Below are positions 1-5,791 of a DNA stretch of 10,230 nucleotides, in pieces. The DNA lies in assembly GCA_013041835.1 (NCBI GenBank), contig JABDRH010000359.1, positions 1 through 10,230 of the forward strand, given 5' to 3'. Below the pieces are notes generated by a model that was given only the letters and a program-made list of their open reading frames with translations, was not told where the DNA came from and searched no databases. Each line of letters begins with the position of its first letter. Within the stretch, counting starts at the first letter, position 1. The position numbers and the translations under genes were made by a program. The DNA comes from Desulfatitalea sp. Lineage in GTDB: Bacteria > Desulfobacterota > Desulfobacteria > Desulfobacterales > Desulfosarcinaceae.

Positions 1-658
1 CATGGTCATCCGGCCCACCGATCCAGACGACCCGCAGCGCCCTTGCCGTCAAACGGTCGGCCAACGCACCGAAGTGGTCTTCGGGCCACCGCTTGGCGGG
101 CCAGTCCCTGCTGCTGCCGGCATGCAACACCACATAGCGCTGATCGGTCAACTGCTGGGCCAGCTTCCAGCGGGCCACCGCCCGTCGCTGCGCGTCGGAC
201 GGGTAAAGGGTGCACGTGGTCTGTGCCGACGAAAGTCCGCCGGCAACCAGGGTTTCATTGAGCCGATCGAAAACACTCTGTGGCGAATCGTCTCGGTAAA
301 AGGCCGCCGGATGGTGGGTGTAGATGCGATTGGGCTGGGTTCCGACGCGTTTTCCCGCCCGTGAAAACCGAACCAACCGACGGCTGGTTCGGTTGCCCTG
401 CAGGTCATACACAACGTCGAAACACTGTCGTTGAATCCACCAGGCGCGGGCCAAGGCGCTATGGCCGAAAAAATGATGCTTGCGATTCAGGGGGATGACC
501 CGTAAACGCGGGTGGTGTTCAAAAAGCGGCATAAAAGCGGGACTGGTGATTAAATGGACTTCATCCGTCGCATGGTGCTGCAGAATGGTCTCCATGTGGG
601 GCAGTGCCAGAAAGAGATCACCGAGAGCGGACAGTTTGATTATCAGGATTTTTTTCAT
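1..658 (-). CDS. GT9 family heptosyltransferase-type protein (partial, C-terminus off the left edge)
   Basis: The reverse strand is open from an ATG at 658 to the window edge, giving the first 219 residues of a protein whose family is usually about 340-360 residues. It opens with MKKILIIKLSALGD, the classic N-terminal beta strand and glycine/aspartate loop of ADP-heptose:LPS heptosyltransferases (GT9, GT-B fold). DVVYDLQGNRTSRR follows at about 81-94, and the start of the nucleotide-sugar-binding domain, LHAGSSRDWPAKRWP, at about 178-192. By family it would transfer heptose from an ADP-sugar onto the inner core on the cytoplasmic face of the inner membrane. Whether it is WaaC-, WaaF- or WaaQ-like cannot be decided without the C-terminus. 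A second in-frame ATG at 664 would add two residues. Neither start has a strong ribosome binding site, and 658 fits the family N-terminus. It is divergent from the GT4-like gene and has its own likely promoter at 740-768. Confidence 0.88.
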   Translation of the reverse strand, partial: MKKILIIKLSALGDLFLALPHMETILQHHATDEVHLITSPAFMPLFEHHPRLRVIPLNRKHHFFGHSALARAWWIQRQCFDVVYDLQGNRTSRRLVRFSRAGKRVGTQPNRIYTHHPAAFYRDDSPQSVFDRLNETLVAGGLSSAQTTCTLYPSDAQRRAVARWKLAQQLTDQRYVVLHAGSSRDWPAKRWPEDHFGALADRLTARALRVVWIGGPDDH

Positions 659-967
659 CGTCATCAATCGATGGGTGAATTTCCGTGAACACGGGTATCG
701 ATTCAACTGGAGCACTTCGCTTCAGCGCGCTGGGTGCTGGATATAGCCATGGGGGTTTTCAGGGTCAAGGAAAAACAGCATTTTCCAAAGATATCGAACC
801 GCCACCCAGTCAGGTTGGCATGACGATAATTCAGCTATGGGTTGCAATATTTCCCTTATGTGTCTATTTCACTCAGGGCGCAGGAAATAAATAAGGAATA
901 GAGGCGCATATGGAAAAAATGCTTTGGTCACCTTTCTGCAACACCCAATCCGCGCTGAGGCCCGGTG
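659..967. other. Divergent intergenic region
   Basis: About 300 bases separate the divergent GT9 and GT4-like genes. The region holds the minus-strand promoter described at 740-768 and a small plus-strand ORF at 910-978. For the plus strand I found only a poor promoter candidate: TTGCAA at 842-847, 17 bases, then TATTTC at 865-870. A 69-codon plus-strand reading frame from 685 has no ribosome binding site and no recognisable protein character, so I do not call it. GAGG at 957-960 is the probable ribosome binding site for the GT4-like gene. Confidence 0.6.
740..768 (-). promoter_or_regulatory. Sigma70-like promoter for the GT9 gene
   Basis: On the reverse strand, a -35 box TTGACC (768-763) is followed after exactly 17 bases by a -10 box TATATC (745-740). 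These match the consensus at 5 of 6 and 4 of 6 positions. Transcription would begin near 733, leaving a leader of about 75 bases before the GT9 start at 658. Position, orientation and spacing fit. It is a sequence match only. Confidence 0.5.
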
Positions 968-978
968 ATGATGGCTAA
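910..978 (+). CDS. Possible 22-codon upstream ORF overlapping the GT4-like start
   Basis: An ATG at 910 is preceded by AGAGG (900-904) at a spacing of 5 bases and reads 22 codons to a TAA at 976-978. The stop lies just inside the following gene, whose candidate starts are at 965, 968 and 971. The peptide (beginning MEKMLWSPF) has no recognisable domain. The arrangement could couple translation of the glycosyltransferase to a short leader, or the ORF may be chance. I see no run of identical codons of the kind used in amino-acid attenuators. Conservation of the overlap in relatives would be the main support. Confidence 0.2.
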   Translation: MEKMLWSPFCNTQSALRPGDDG

Positions 979-2071
979 GGTGCTGTGGTGGGGACGAACT
1001 GAACGTAATTACTCCCGCAACCGCATCGTCCGTCATTTATTCGAGCAGTTGGGATGGCAGGTCTGCTATTTTCATCCGCTATCCAGCGCACTGGGCCTTA
1101 TGGAATCCTTGATACGCCGGCCCGAACGTTCGGATCTGATTTTTGTACCCTGTTTCAGGCACCGGGATATTGCTTCGGCGGCCTTTTGGTCACGCAGATG
1201 GCAAGTGCCCCTCATATTGGATCCGCTGATCTCCGCCTATGAAAAAGAGACCTTCGAACGGCAAAAATGGCCACAGACATCCTACAAGGCCGAACAGCGC
1301 CGACTGTGGGAAAGCCGTTTGTTTGCCAGCGGGGATGTTGTTGTGGCCGACACGGCCGCCCACGCAAATTTTTTCCACCAACGTCTGGCGGTCCCCCGGC
1401 AGCGGCTGCAAGTGCTCTATGTGGGCGCCGAACCGGGTCTCTTCGAGGCCCAACCGCTCCCTGAACCCAAACCGCCCTATGAACTCCTGTTTTACGGCAG
1501 TTTCCTGGAACTGCATGGCGTGGATGTTATCATCGAAGCAGCCAAACGACTCAACGACCACAACATACGGTGGGTGCTGCTGGGCGATGGCGCCCTAAAG
1601 GCCAGGATGGTGGCAATGGCCGGAGACGCACCCACGATCCATTTCGAACCATGGATTCCCTATAACATCCTGCCCGACCGAATGGCTCGGGCACACATCA
1701 TGCTGGGCATTTTTGGCCCGACGGTATTGAACGACCTGGTGATTCCCAACAAGATGTTCCAGTCCATGGCCATCGGACGCCCGATCATCACCAGTCGCTC
1801 TGAGGCTTACCGGGATTCGCTGGAAGGCGACGCCACGATTGGCTGGGTCAAAGGCGGTGACCCGGACGATTTGGCCGGCAAGGTGCATGCCTGGCTAAGC
1901 GCGCCGCACCGGTTGGCAAAGCGTGGTAGTGAGACCCGCACCCTTTTTGACCGATATTTTTCCATTGCGCGTCAGGCCGAATCGCTGGCCATGATCATCC
2001 ACAGGGCCCTTGGGGAGAATCGCCCCAACCACGGCGCGCCCAATGATACGGACAGTCCACATGAATCATAG
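968..2071 (+). CDS. GT4-like (GT-B fold) glycosyltransferase
   Basis: A 367-residue protein with no signal peptide and no evident membrane span, so probably cytoplasmic or peripheral at the inner membrane. The N-terminal domain is divergent. The C-terminal half has the GT-B nucleotide-sugar layout: a linker with LQVLYVGAEPGLF at about 147-159, the strand LLFYGSFLELHGVDVIIEA at about 173-191, WVLLGDG at about 202-208, and PNKMFQSMAIGRPIIT at about 260-275. The usual glutamate of the KxxEAxAxGxPVI motif is glutamine here (about residue 265), so donor binding may differ from textbook GT4 enzymes. Starts are possible at GTG 965, ATG 968 and ATG 971. GAGG at 957-960 sits best for 968. The stop overlaps the PAP2 gene by 11 bases, so the two are probably co-translated. 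The LPS setting suggests transfer of a sugar to core, O-chain or a lipid carrier. Donor and acceptor cannot be read from sequence. Confidence 0.82.
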   Translation: MMAKVLWWGRTERNYSRNRIVRHLFEQLGWQVCYFHPLSSALGLMESLIRRPERSDLIFVPCFRHRDIASAAFWSRRWQVPLILDPLISAYEKETFERQKWPQTSYKAEQRRLWESRLFASGDVVVADTAAHANFFHQRLAVPRQRLQVLYVGAEPGLFEAQPLPEPKPPYELLFYGSFLELHGVDVIIEAAKRLNDHNIRWVLLGDGALKARMVAMAGDAPTIHFEPWIPYNILPDRMARAHIMLGIFGPTVLNDLVIPNKMFQSMAIGRPIITSRSEAYRDSLEGDATIGWVKGGDPDDLAGKVHAWLSAPHRLAKRGSETRTLFDRYFSIARQAESLAMIIHRALGENRPNHGAPNDTDSPHES

Positions 2072-2771
2072 ATCCTTGCTCGGCATCCCCTGGACAGCTC
2101 TGGCGATTTTTGTTGTTCTGGCTCTTGTTTTCGTATGCTTTCCCACCATCGACCTTTGGTTTGCCGGATTTTTCAGCGACCCCGGCACCTTGTTCCACCA
2201 GAACAATCCATGGCCGATACGCGTCATATACTACTCTGTGGAGGTACTGAGCATCGTTACGGTGGCAGCGCTGATAATCTTGCTGTCAACGGTTCTGATC
2301 AGAAGACGCCCGTTTTGGGGGCTAACGGCCAAGGGATTGGCATTTTTGCTGTTGGCCCTGGCTTTGGGCCCCGGACTGGTGGTCAACGAAATCAGCAAAA
2401 ACGTCTGGGGACGTGCTCGGCCGGTACACATCGAACAGTTCGGCGGCAAGGCGCGTTTCACACCAGCGTTTGTCTTCTCGGATGAATGCCAAGGCAACTG
2501 CGCTTTTGTCAGCGGCCACGCCTCCTTCGGCTTCTATTTTGTGGCATTCGCCTTGTACTTCAGGCGTCACCGACACCTGTGGTTCGCCTTGGCCATCGGA
2601 TATGGCGGCTTGATCGGTTTCGGCCGCATGTATCAGGGGGGTCACTTCCTCAGCGATGTTATTTTTTCTTTCTACTTTGTCTATTTTCCGGTGAGAATGC
2701 TCTACTATGCAATGTTTCAGCGTGGTGGGCGGTCATCGCCGGGCCTTCGCGCAACACGTCCGCGAGCATAA
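2061..2771 (+). CDS. PAP2 superfamily membrane phosphatase, lipid A phosphatase-like
   Basis: A 236-residue integral membrane protein with about five to six hydrophobic segments (first near residues 10-28). It has all three PAP2 acid-phosphatase motifs in order. K113 to P121 reads KNVWGRARP (KX6RP). FVSGH at 149-153 carries the general-acid histidine. GRMYQGGHFLSD at 188-199 gives the R-X5-H-X3-D motif with the nucleophile H195 and D199. The active site would face the periplasm. A cysteine pair (C143, C147) just before motif 2 could form a periplasmic disulfide. In this context the best guess is removal of a lipid A phosphate (LpxE/LpxF-like), with undecaprenyl pyrophosphate or phosphatidylglycerophosphate as alternatives. 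ATG 2061 is chosen over ATG 2043 because GGA at 2050-2052 is suitably placed. Longer starts run deeper into the glycosyltransferase. Family call is sure; substrate is inference. Confidence 0.88.
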   Translation: MNHRSLLGIPWTALAIFVVLALVFVCFPTIDLWFAGFFSDPGTLFHQNNPWPIRVIYYSVEVLSIVTVAALIILLSTVLIRRRPFWGLTAKGLAFLLLALALGPGLVVNEISKNVWGRARPVHIEQFGGKARFTPAFVFSDECQGNCAFVSGHASFGFYFVAFALYFRRHRHLWFALAIGYGGLIGFGRMYQGGHFLSDVIFSFYFVYFPVRMLYYAMFQRGGRSSPGLRATRPRA

Positions 2772-2946
2772 ACCGTGCAAAAGCCTGAACGTTCCAGATT
2801 TCCAGAAAAATAATAAACTTAAGGCAAATGGCACTACAGCACAAAATGCCTTGACACAATCAAGACAATGTAATAAGTCGCATTATTTGCAATTTGGATG
2901 CACAATCCGCTCTTCTATCGATTACATATTGTTACGGCTTCCTTTT

Positions 2947-2974
2947 TCGATTGCCAAGCGCCCTCGGCAATCGA
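2947..2974. repeat. 9-bp inverted repeat / hairpin
   Basis: TCGATTGCC at 2947-2955 is the exact reverse complement of GGCAATCGA at 2966-2974, with a 10-base loop. A T-run precedes the hairpin on the plus strand and none follows it on either strand, so it is not a standard intrinsic terminator. It lies about 175 bases after the PAP2 stop. It could be a regulatory RNA stem, a protein-binding palindrome or the scar of an insertion. Confidence 0.55.
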
Positions 2975-3213
2975 TAATGTATTTCAACAACTATAGAAGA
3001 TGCTGAAGTTCTTTTTATTGTGCTTTCCTTCGATATATGCAAATCGCACCAAAGCTTTTTTTGGGGGCTTGTTTCCTAACTGTTTTTGTTCTTCGATCGG
3101 ACTTGAAGGTCGAAATGTGTTACGCACGGTCAATTTCAGTACCTGCGGATGCCCATTTCCTTTCTGCCATTTTTTATGCAACATCGGGCCGATACGGTTT
3201 TCGCAGGGGGGCA

Positions 3214-3242
3214 TTGACATGTAGTCTCATTTTTGACATAGT
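3214..3242 (+). promoter_or_regulatory. Sigma70-like promoter for the sulfotransferase
   Basis: A perfect -35 box TTGACA (3214-3219) is followed after 17 bases by CATAGT (3237-3242), 4 of 6 to the -10 consensus. Transcription would start near 3249, giving a leader of about 85 bases to the chosen start at 3335. A second perfect TTGACA at 3233-3238 overlaps the -10 region but has no good -10 of its own. Confidence 0.5.
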
Positions 3243-3261
3243 CGGTTGCAAAAAAATGCAA
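3214..3261. repeat. Tandem TTGACAT repeat and TTGCA/TGCAA palindrome at the sulfotransferase promoter
   Basis: TTGACATGTAGTC (3214-3226) and TTGACATAGTC (3233-3243) are near-identical direct repeats starting 19 bases apart, about two helical turns. Directly downstream, TTGCA (3246-3250) and TGCAA (3257-3261) form an inverted repeat around six A bases. The palindrome spans the expected transcription start near 3249, a typical place for an operator. No specific regulator can be named. Confidence 0.4.
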
Positions 3262-3334
3262 ATTTTTATCCTTCTTTCTAATACAGATACTGATGTGTAG
3301 CGCAGTTTTCGTTATGAAAGGGAAAAATCAGAAA

Positions 3335-4792
3335 ATGGTCGACTTATCGAATTACTATCAACGAGATCCAGGAATTGGTGATACCACCCCTTCAGAACGT
3401 TTCCCAAACAATCATGTAAGCTTTTCCCCGTTATTAATGCCACTTCATTGGCTCGACCGTGTTCATCGCATATTCGGATCCATGGCATTTAAGTCAAAGC
3501 ACGCGATGCTGAAGGAATACGACAGTGCTGCTCCACTTGATGCCTGTTTGGGAACCGAGGCGGAATTGAAACAGGTGCGAAAGCTCATAGTATCGTTTGC
3601 CGAAGGGTTTGACAACAACTCGCGCATTTCCGTTTTTGGAAGATTTTTTCTGAGAAGAATCGTATTGGACCTACTAAAAAACCGAAAAAGAGTACTCCGA
3701 TTTTATCACTCAAACAAGGAATTTATTGAAACAAACGGTAAATTCAAAGCACCAGTGATCATAACCGGCTTACCTCGCTCCGGAACAACGCTGTTACAAC
3801 GCTTAATTAGTGAAGACCCAAATACACGTTCGCCATATTCGTTTGAAATGAATATAGCGATACCCCCGATGGCTTCACAAGCCGATCCACTGAAGGACCC
3901 CAGGAGAAAAAAAAGCAGCGGTCGTGCAAGTATCTTTTCTTGGTTAGCTCCAGGCTTGTTGGAAAAATTCAGAGAATCCCACGTTTGGCTCCCAACTGAG
4001 AAAGAAGAGTCGTTCATCTCCATGCTTGCCCATAACGGCATATCTCAGATGAACAATTCAACTGCCGGAAAAAAGTATATCAATGATTTTTATCAGATCG
4101 AAGACAAACGCCTGGTATTCCGGTATGAACGGCTGTTTTTCACCATGTTGGATGCCTATCGCCCGGTCCGGTCGCACTGGACACTCAAAGCCCCAAATTA
4201 CGCCCCCTGTTTTCCGATCCTTTTTGAAGAATATCCTGACGCACGCGTCGTTTTGGCACATCGAAACCCAATCGTCACCCTGCCTTCCATCTGCCGTCTT
4301 ATGGAATCCTGGTGCATTGCATTTGATCAAGATGGTTCTTTCGACAAGCACCGGTTTGGGCAGTTCCAAAAGCCCTTTATTGAAAATTCTTTAATGGTGC
4401 CTTTCAACTACCGCAAAACACATTTGGAAAAAGAAGATCAGATATTCGATTGCATGTACGAAGAACTGTCGTCAGACCCGATAGCCATGGTAAAAAGAAT
4501 TTATCAGTATTTTGATCTTGATTATACGTTACCATTTGAAAAAAGAATGATGGCATACCTTAAAAATGACAGCCAAAAAAAACACGGGCGACATAAATAT
4601 TCTTTGGAAGAGTACGGGTTTGATGCGGACAGCCTTTATGAAGAATATAAAGACTATATGGAGCACTTCAACTTTAAAATACCTGGCAAAGCGAGTGTGA
4701 TCCCAATGTGTAACACACTCAAATTCGTCGAAATTATAAAAAAATCAGTCTATCATGAGGTCCCCTATGCCCGGAAAAAGCTGACCTCATAG
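3335..4792 (+). CDS. PAPS-dependent sulfotransferase
   Basis: A 485-residue protein, probably cytoplasmic since no signal peptide or membrane span is seen. It would move a sulfuryl group from PAPS to a hydroxyl or amine of an acceptor. The 5'-phosphosulfate-binding loop is VIITGLPRSGTTLLQRL at about 141-157. The 3'-phosphate-binding segment RVVLAHRNPIVTLPS spans about 304-318, with R310 and S318 as expected ligands. WTLKAPNY precedes it at about 282-289. This is the pattern of the Sulfotransfer_3-type bacterial family, with a roughly 125-residue N-terminal extension. Starts are possible at 3293, 3314 and 3335. Only 3335 has a plausible ribosome binding site (AAAGGGA, 3317-3323, slightly far at 11 bases). 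The gene is markedly AT-rich (22 of 60 GC at 4561-4620) and stands alone between LPS blocks with its own promoter, suggesting transfer. The acceptor is unknown; LPS, a lipid or a capsular glycan are candidates. Confidence 0.85.
   Translation: MVDLSNYYQRDPGIGDTTPSERFPNNHVSFSPLLMPLHWLDRVHRIFGSMAFKSKHAMLKEYDSAAPLDACLGTEAELKQVRKLIVSFAEGFDNNSRISVFGRFFLRRIVLDLLKNRKRVLRFYHSNKEFIETNGKFKAPVIITGLPRSGTTLLQRLISEDPNTRSPYSFEMNIAIPPMASQADPLKDPRRKKSSGRASIFSWLAPGLLEKFRESHVWLPTEKEESFISMLAHNGISQMNNSTAGKKYINDFYQIEDKRLVFRYERLFFTMLDAYRPVRSHWTLKAPNYAPCFPILFEEYPDARVVLAHRNPIVTLPSICRLMESWCIAFDQDGSFDKHRFGQFQKPFIENSLMVPFNYRKTHLEKEDQIFDCMYEELSSDPIAMVKRIYQYFDLDYTLPFEKRMMAYLKNDSQKKHGRHKYSLEEYGFDADSLYEEYKDYMEHFNFKIPGKASVIPMCNTLKFVEIIKKSVYHEVPYARKKLTS
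4755..4790. repeat. 8-bp inverted repeat spanning the sulfotransferase stop region
   Basis: ATGAGGTC at 4755-4762 is perfectly repeated inverted as GACCTCAT at 4783-4790, with a 20-base loop. The right arm ends on the first base of the sulfotransferase stop codon (4790-4792). No T-tract follows on either strand. It may fold in the 3' end of the mRNA or be coincidental. Confidence 0.35.
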
Positions 4793-4828
4793 AAACGACC
4801 CTCTTGCTGCTTTAAGCAACATTCGGGG

Positions 4829-5791
4829 TTAAGGCGATTTCTGTCGCTCAGGCCACCAGCGCCGAAGGATCTCGCAGGCGCAGCGTTGGGCTTCGTTCAG
4901 AACCGCACCGGCAGCAGGCGCCTTCCCTTCCAGCCACTGGACATAGGTCACGGCATATCCCCGGCCACACACATCGTCGATACTGCGTTGGAACTTATTT
5001 TGCTTTTTCTTCCATTGAACCGGCAGTATCCCCACCTGGCAGCCGGCGGCCAGGGCCTCGTATACCATGGAGATGCTGTCGGCGGTCACCCAAGCGAAAG
5101 AATTCTCGGCATAAGCCGCTTCAATCCAGCCGGCGGGCGTATCCTGCGATCGAAAAAAAGAGACGTTCGCGTGGCCGTCATCGAGTTGGGCCAATGAATC
5201 GAGCATCTTTTCAGGCGTCCGGGGCGATGAAGAAATGGTCCATTTGCGTTGTTGCTCCCGGCGGACGATGGCCTCGACATGCTTCAGCACTGCGGCCGAG
5301 TGCCAGTGAAGGCTTTTCGGATCGCGACCGCCAATGAGGATAAGGCCTCGCTCAGGCCGATGCGCGCCGCTACCCGATACGGCTGCCGGCGGCCCGATGG
5401 TCACAAAGATGTTCCGCGCAGGACGCGGGCGATCGTGTCGCGGCACCAAGCATAGATCAAAGTGGCGGCGCAAGATGATATCCGGTGTCATGCAGGTGAC
5501 CAAACGTCCGCCATGGCGTTGATGCAGACGTATCATTGGCAGATGGACACGTGAGCCGGTGCCGATGACCAAGTCAATTTGATCGTTGGGTGACGGTTTT
5601 GCCGTGCGCCATGAAAACGGCCACAGCCATTGGCACCATTGCCTGCTGGTATCCCATACGGATGGGGCTTGAAGGATTTGATGGCGGACTTGAACAGGGG
5701 TCATTCGCTTTAAAGCCGAAATGACTGCCTGAGTCTGCTTTTCATGTCCCGGCCGGCCATCTAGAACGGCGGTGATGCATAGCGGTGTCAT
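4829..5791 (-). CDS. ELM1-family (mitochondrial fission ELM1-like) protein
   Basis: A 320-residue soluble protein without signal peptide. It matches the bacterial branch of the ELM1 family, named after the Arabidopsis protein that recruits a dynamin-related protein to mitochondria. Visible marks are the N-terminal AVLDGRPGHEKQ (about 8-19), the central TIGPP (131-135), the second-domain strand GLILIGG (149-155), and WVTADSISMVYEALAAG (234-250). The last resembles the donor-binding end of GT-B glycosyltransferases such as MurG and LpxB. The bacterial function is not established. Co-translation with lpxK suggests a glycosyltransferase-like or accessory step in lipid A/core assembly, which is inference. 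Its ATG at 5791 overlaps the lpxK stop in a 4-base ATGA, which fixes the start. It is the last gene of the operon and converges on the sulfotransferase with a 36-base gap. Confidence 0.87.
   Translation of the reverse strand: MTPLCITAVLDGRPGHEKQTQAVISALKRMTPVQVRHQILQAPSVWDTSRQWCQWLWPFSWRTAKPSPNDQIDLVIGTGSRVHLPMIRLHQRHGGRLVTCMTPDIILRRHFDLCLVPRHDRPRPARNIFVTIGPPAAVSGSGAHRPERGLILIGGRDPKSLHWHSAAVLKHVEAIVRREQQRKWTISSSPRTPEKMLDSLAQLDDGHANVSFFRSQDTPAGWIEAAYAENSFAWVTADSISMVYEALAAGCQVGILPVQWKKKQNKFQRSIDDVCGRGYAVTYVQWLEGKAPAAGAVLNEAQRCACEILRRWWPERQKSP

Larger units (their letters stand above)
2772..3334. other. AT-rich non-coding region upstream of the sulfotransferase
   Basis: About 560 bases with no convincing gene. 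Short frames on both strands (for example 3037-3300 plus, 2984-3220 minus) lack ribosome binding sites and protein character. GC is low: 19 of 60 bases at 3241-3300, against 40 of 60 inside the GT4-like gene at 1861-1920. It contains a 9-base-pair hairpin (2947-2974), a strong promoter candidate (3214-3242), a tandem TTGACAT repeat and a TTGCA-A6-TGCAA palindrome. An isolated perfect TTGACA at 2851-2856 has no adequate -10 at the right spacing. There is no terminator with a T-tract after the PAP2 gene, so read-through into this block is possible. Confidence 0.6.

Noticed and set aside
842..870. TTGCAA-17-TATTTC as the promoter of the GT4-like gene
   Set aside because: The -10 matches only 3 of 6 positions; too weak to list as a feature.
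685..894. 69-codon plus-strand reading frame in the GT9/GT4 intergenic region
   Set aside because: No ribosome binding site, no domain character, and it overlaps the likely minus-strand promoter at 740-768.
2851..2879. Perfect TTGACA at 2851-2856 as a promoter
   Set aside because: At 16-18 base spacing there is no acceptable -10; the nearest TAATAA is only 14 bases away.
2984..3300. Several 74-87 codon frames on both strands (2984-3220 minus, 3000-3224 plus, 3037-3300 plus)
   Set aside because: All lack ribosome binding sites, overlap one another in the AT-rich block, and cover the strong promoter candidate at 3214-3242. None shows recognisable protein features.
2772..4792. Mobile element carrying the sulfotransferase
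   Set aside because: No transposase, terminal inverted repeats, target-site duplication or tRNA attachment site was found. Base composition is the only sign of transfer.
4798..4829. Possible bidirectional terminator between the sulfotransferase and the ELM1-family gene
   Set aside because: The stem is short (5 bp inner, 4 bp outer with an internal loop) and no T-tract follows on either strand.
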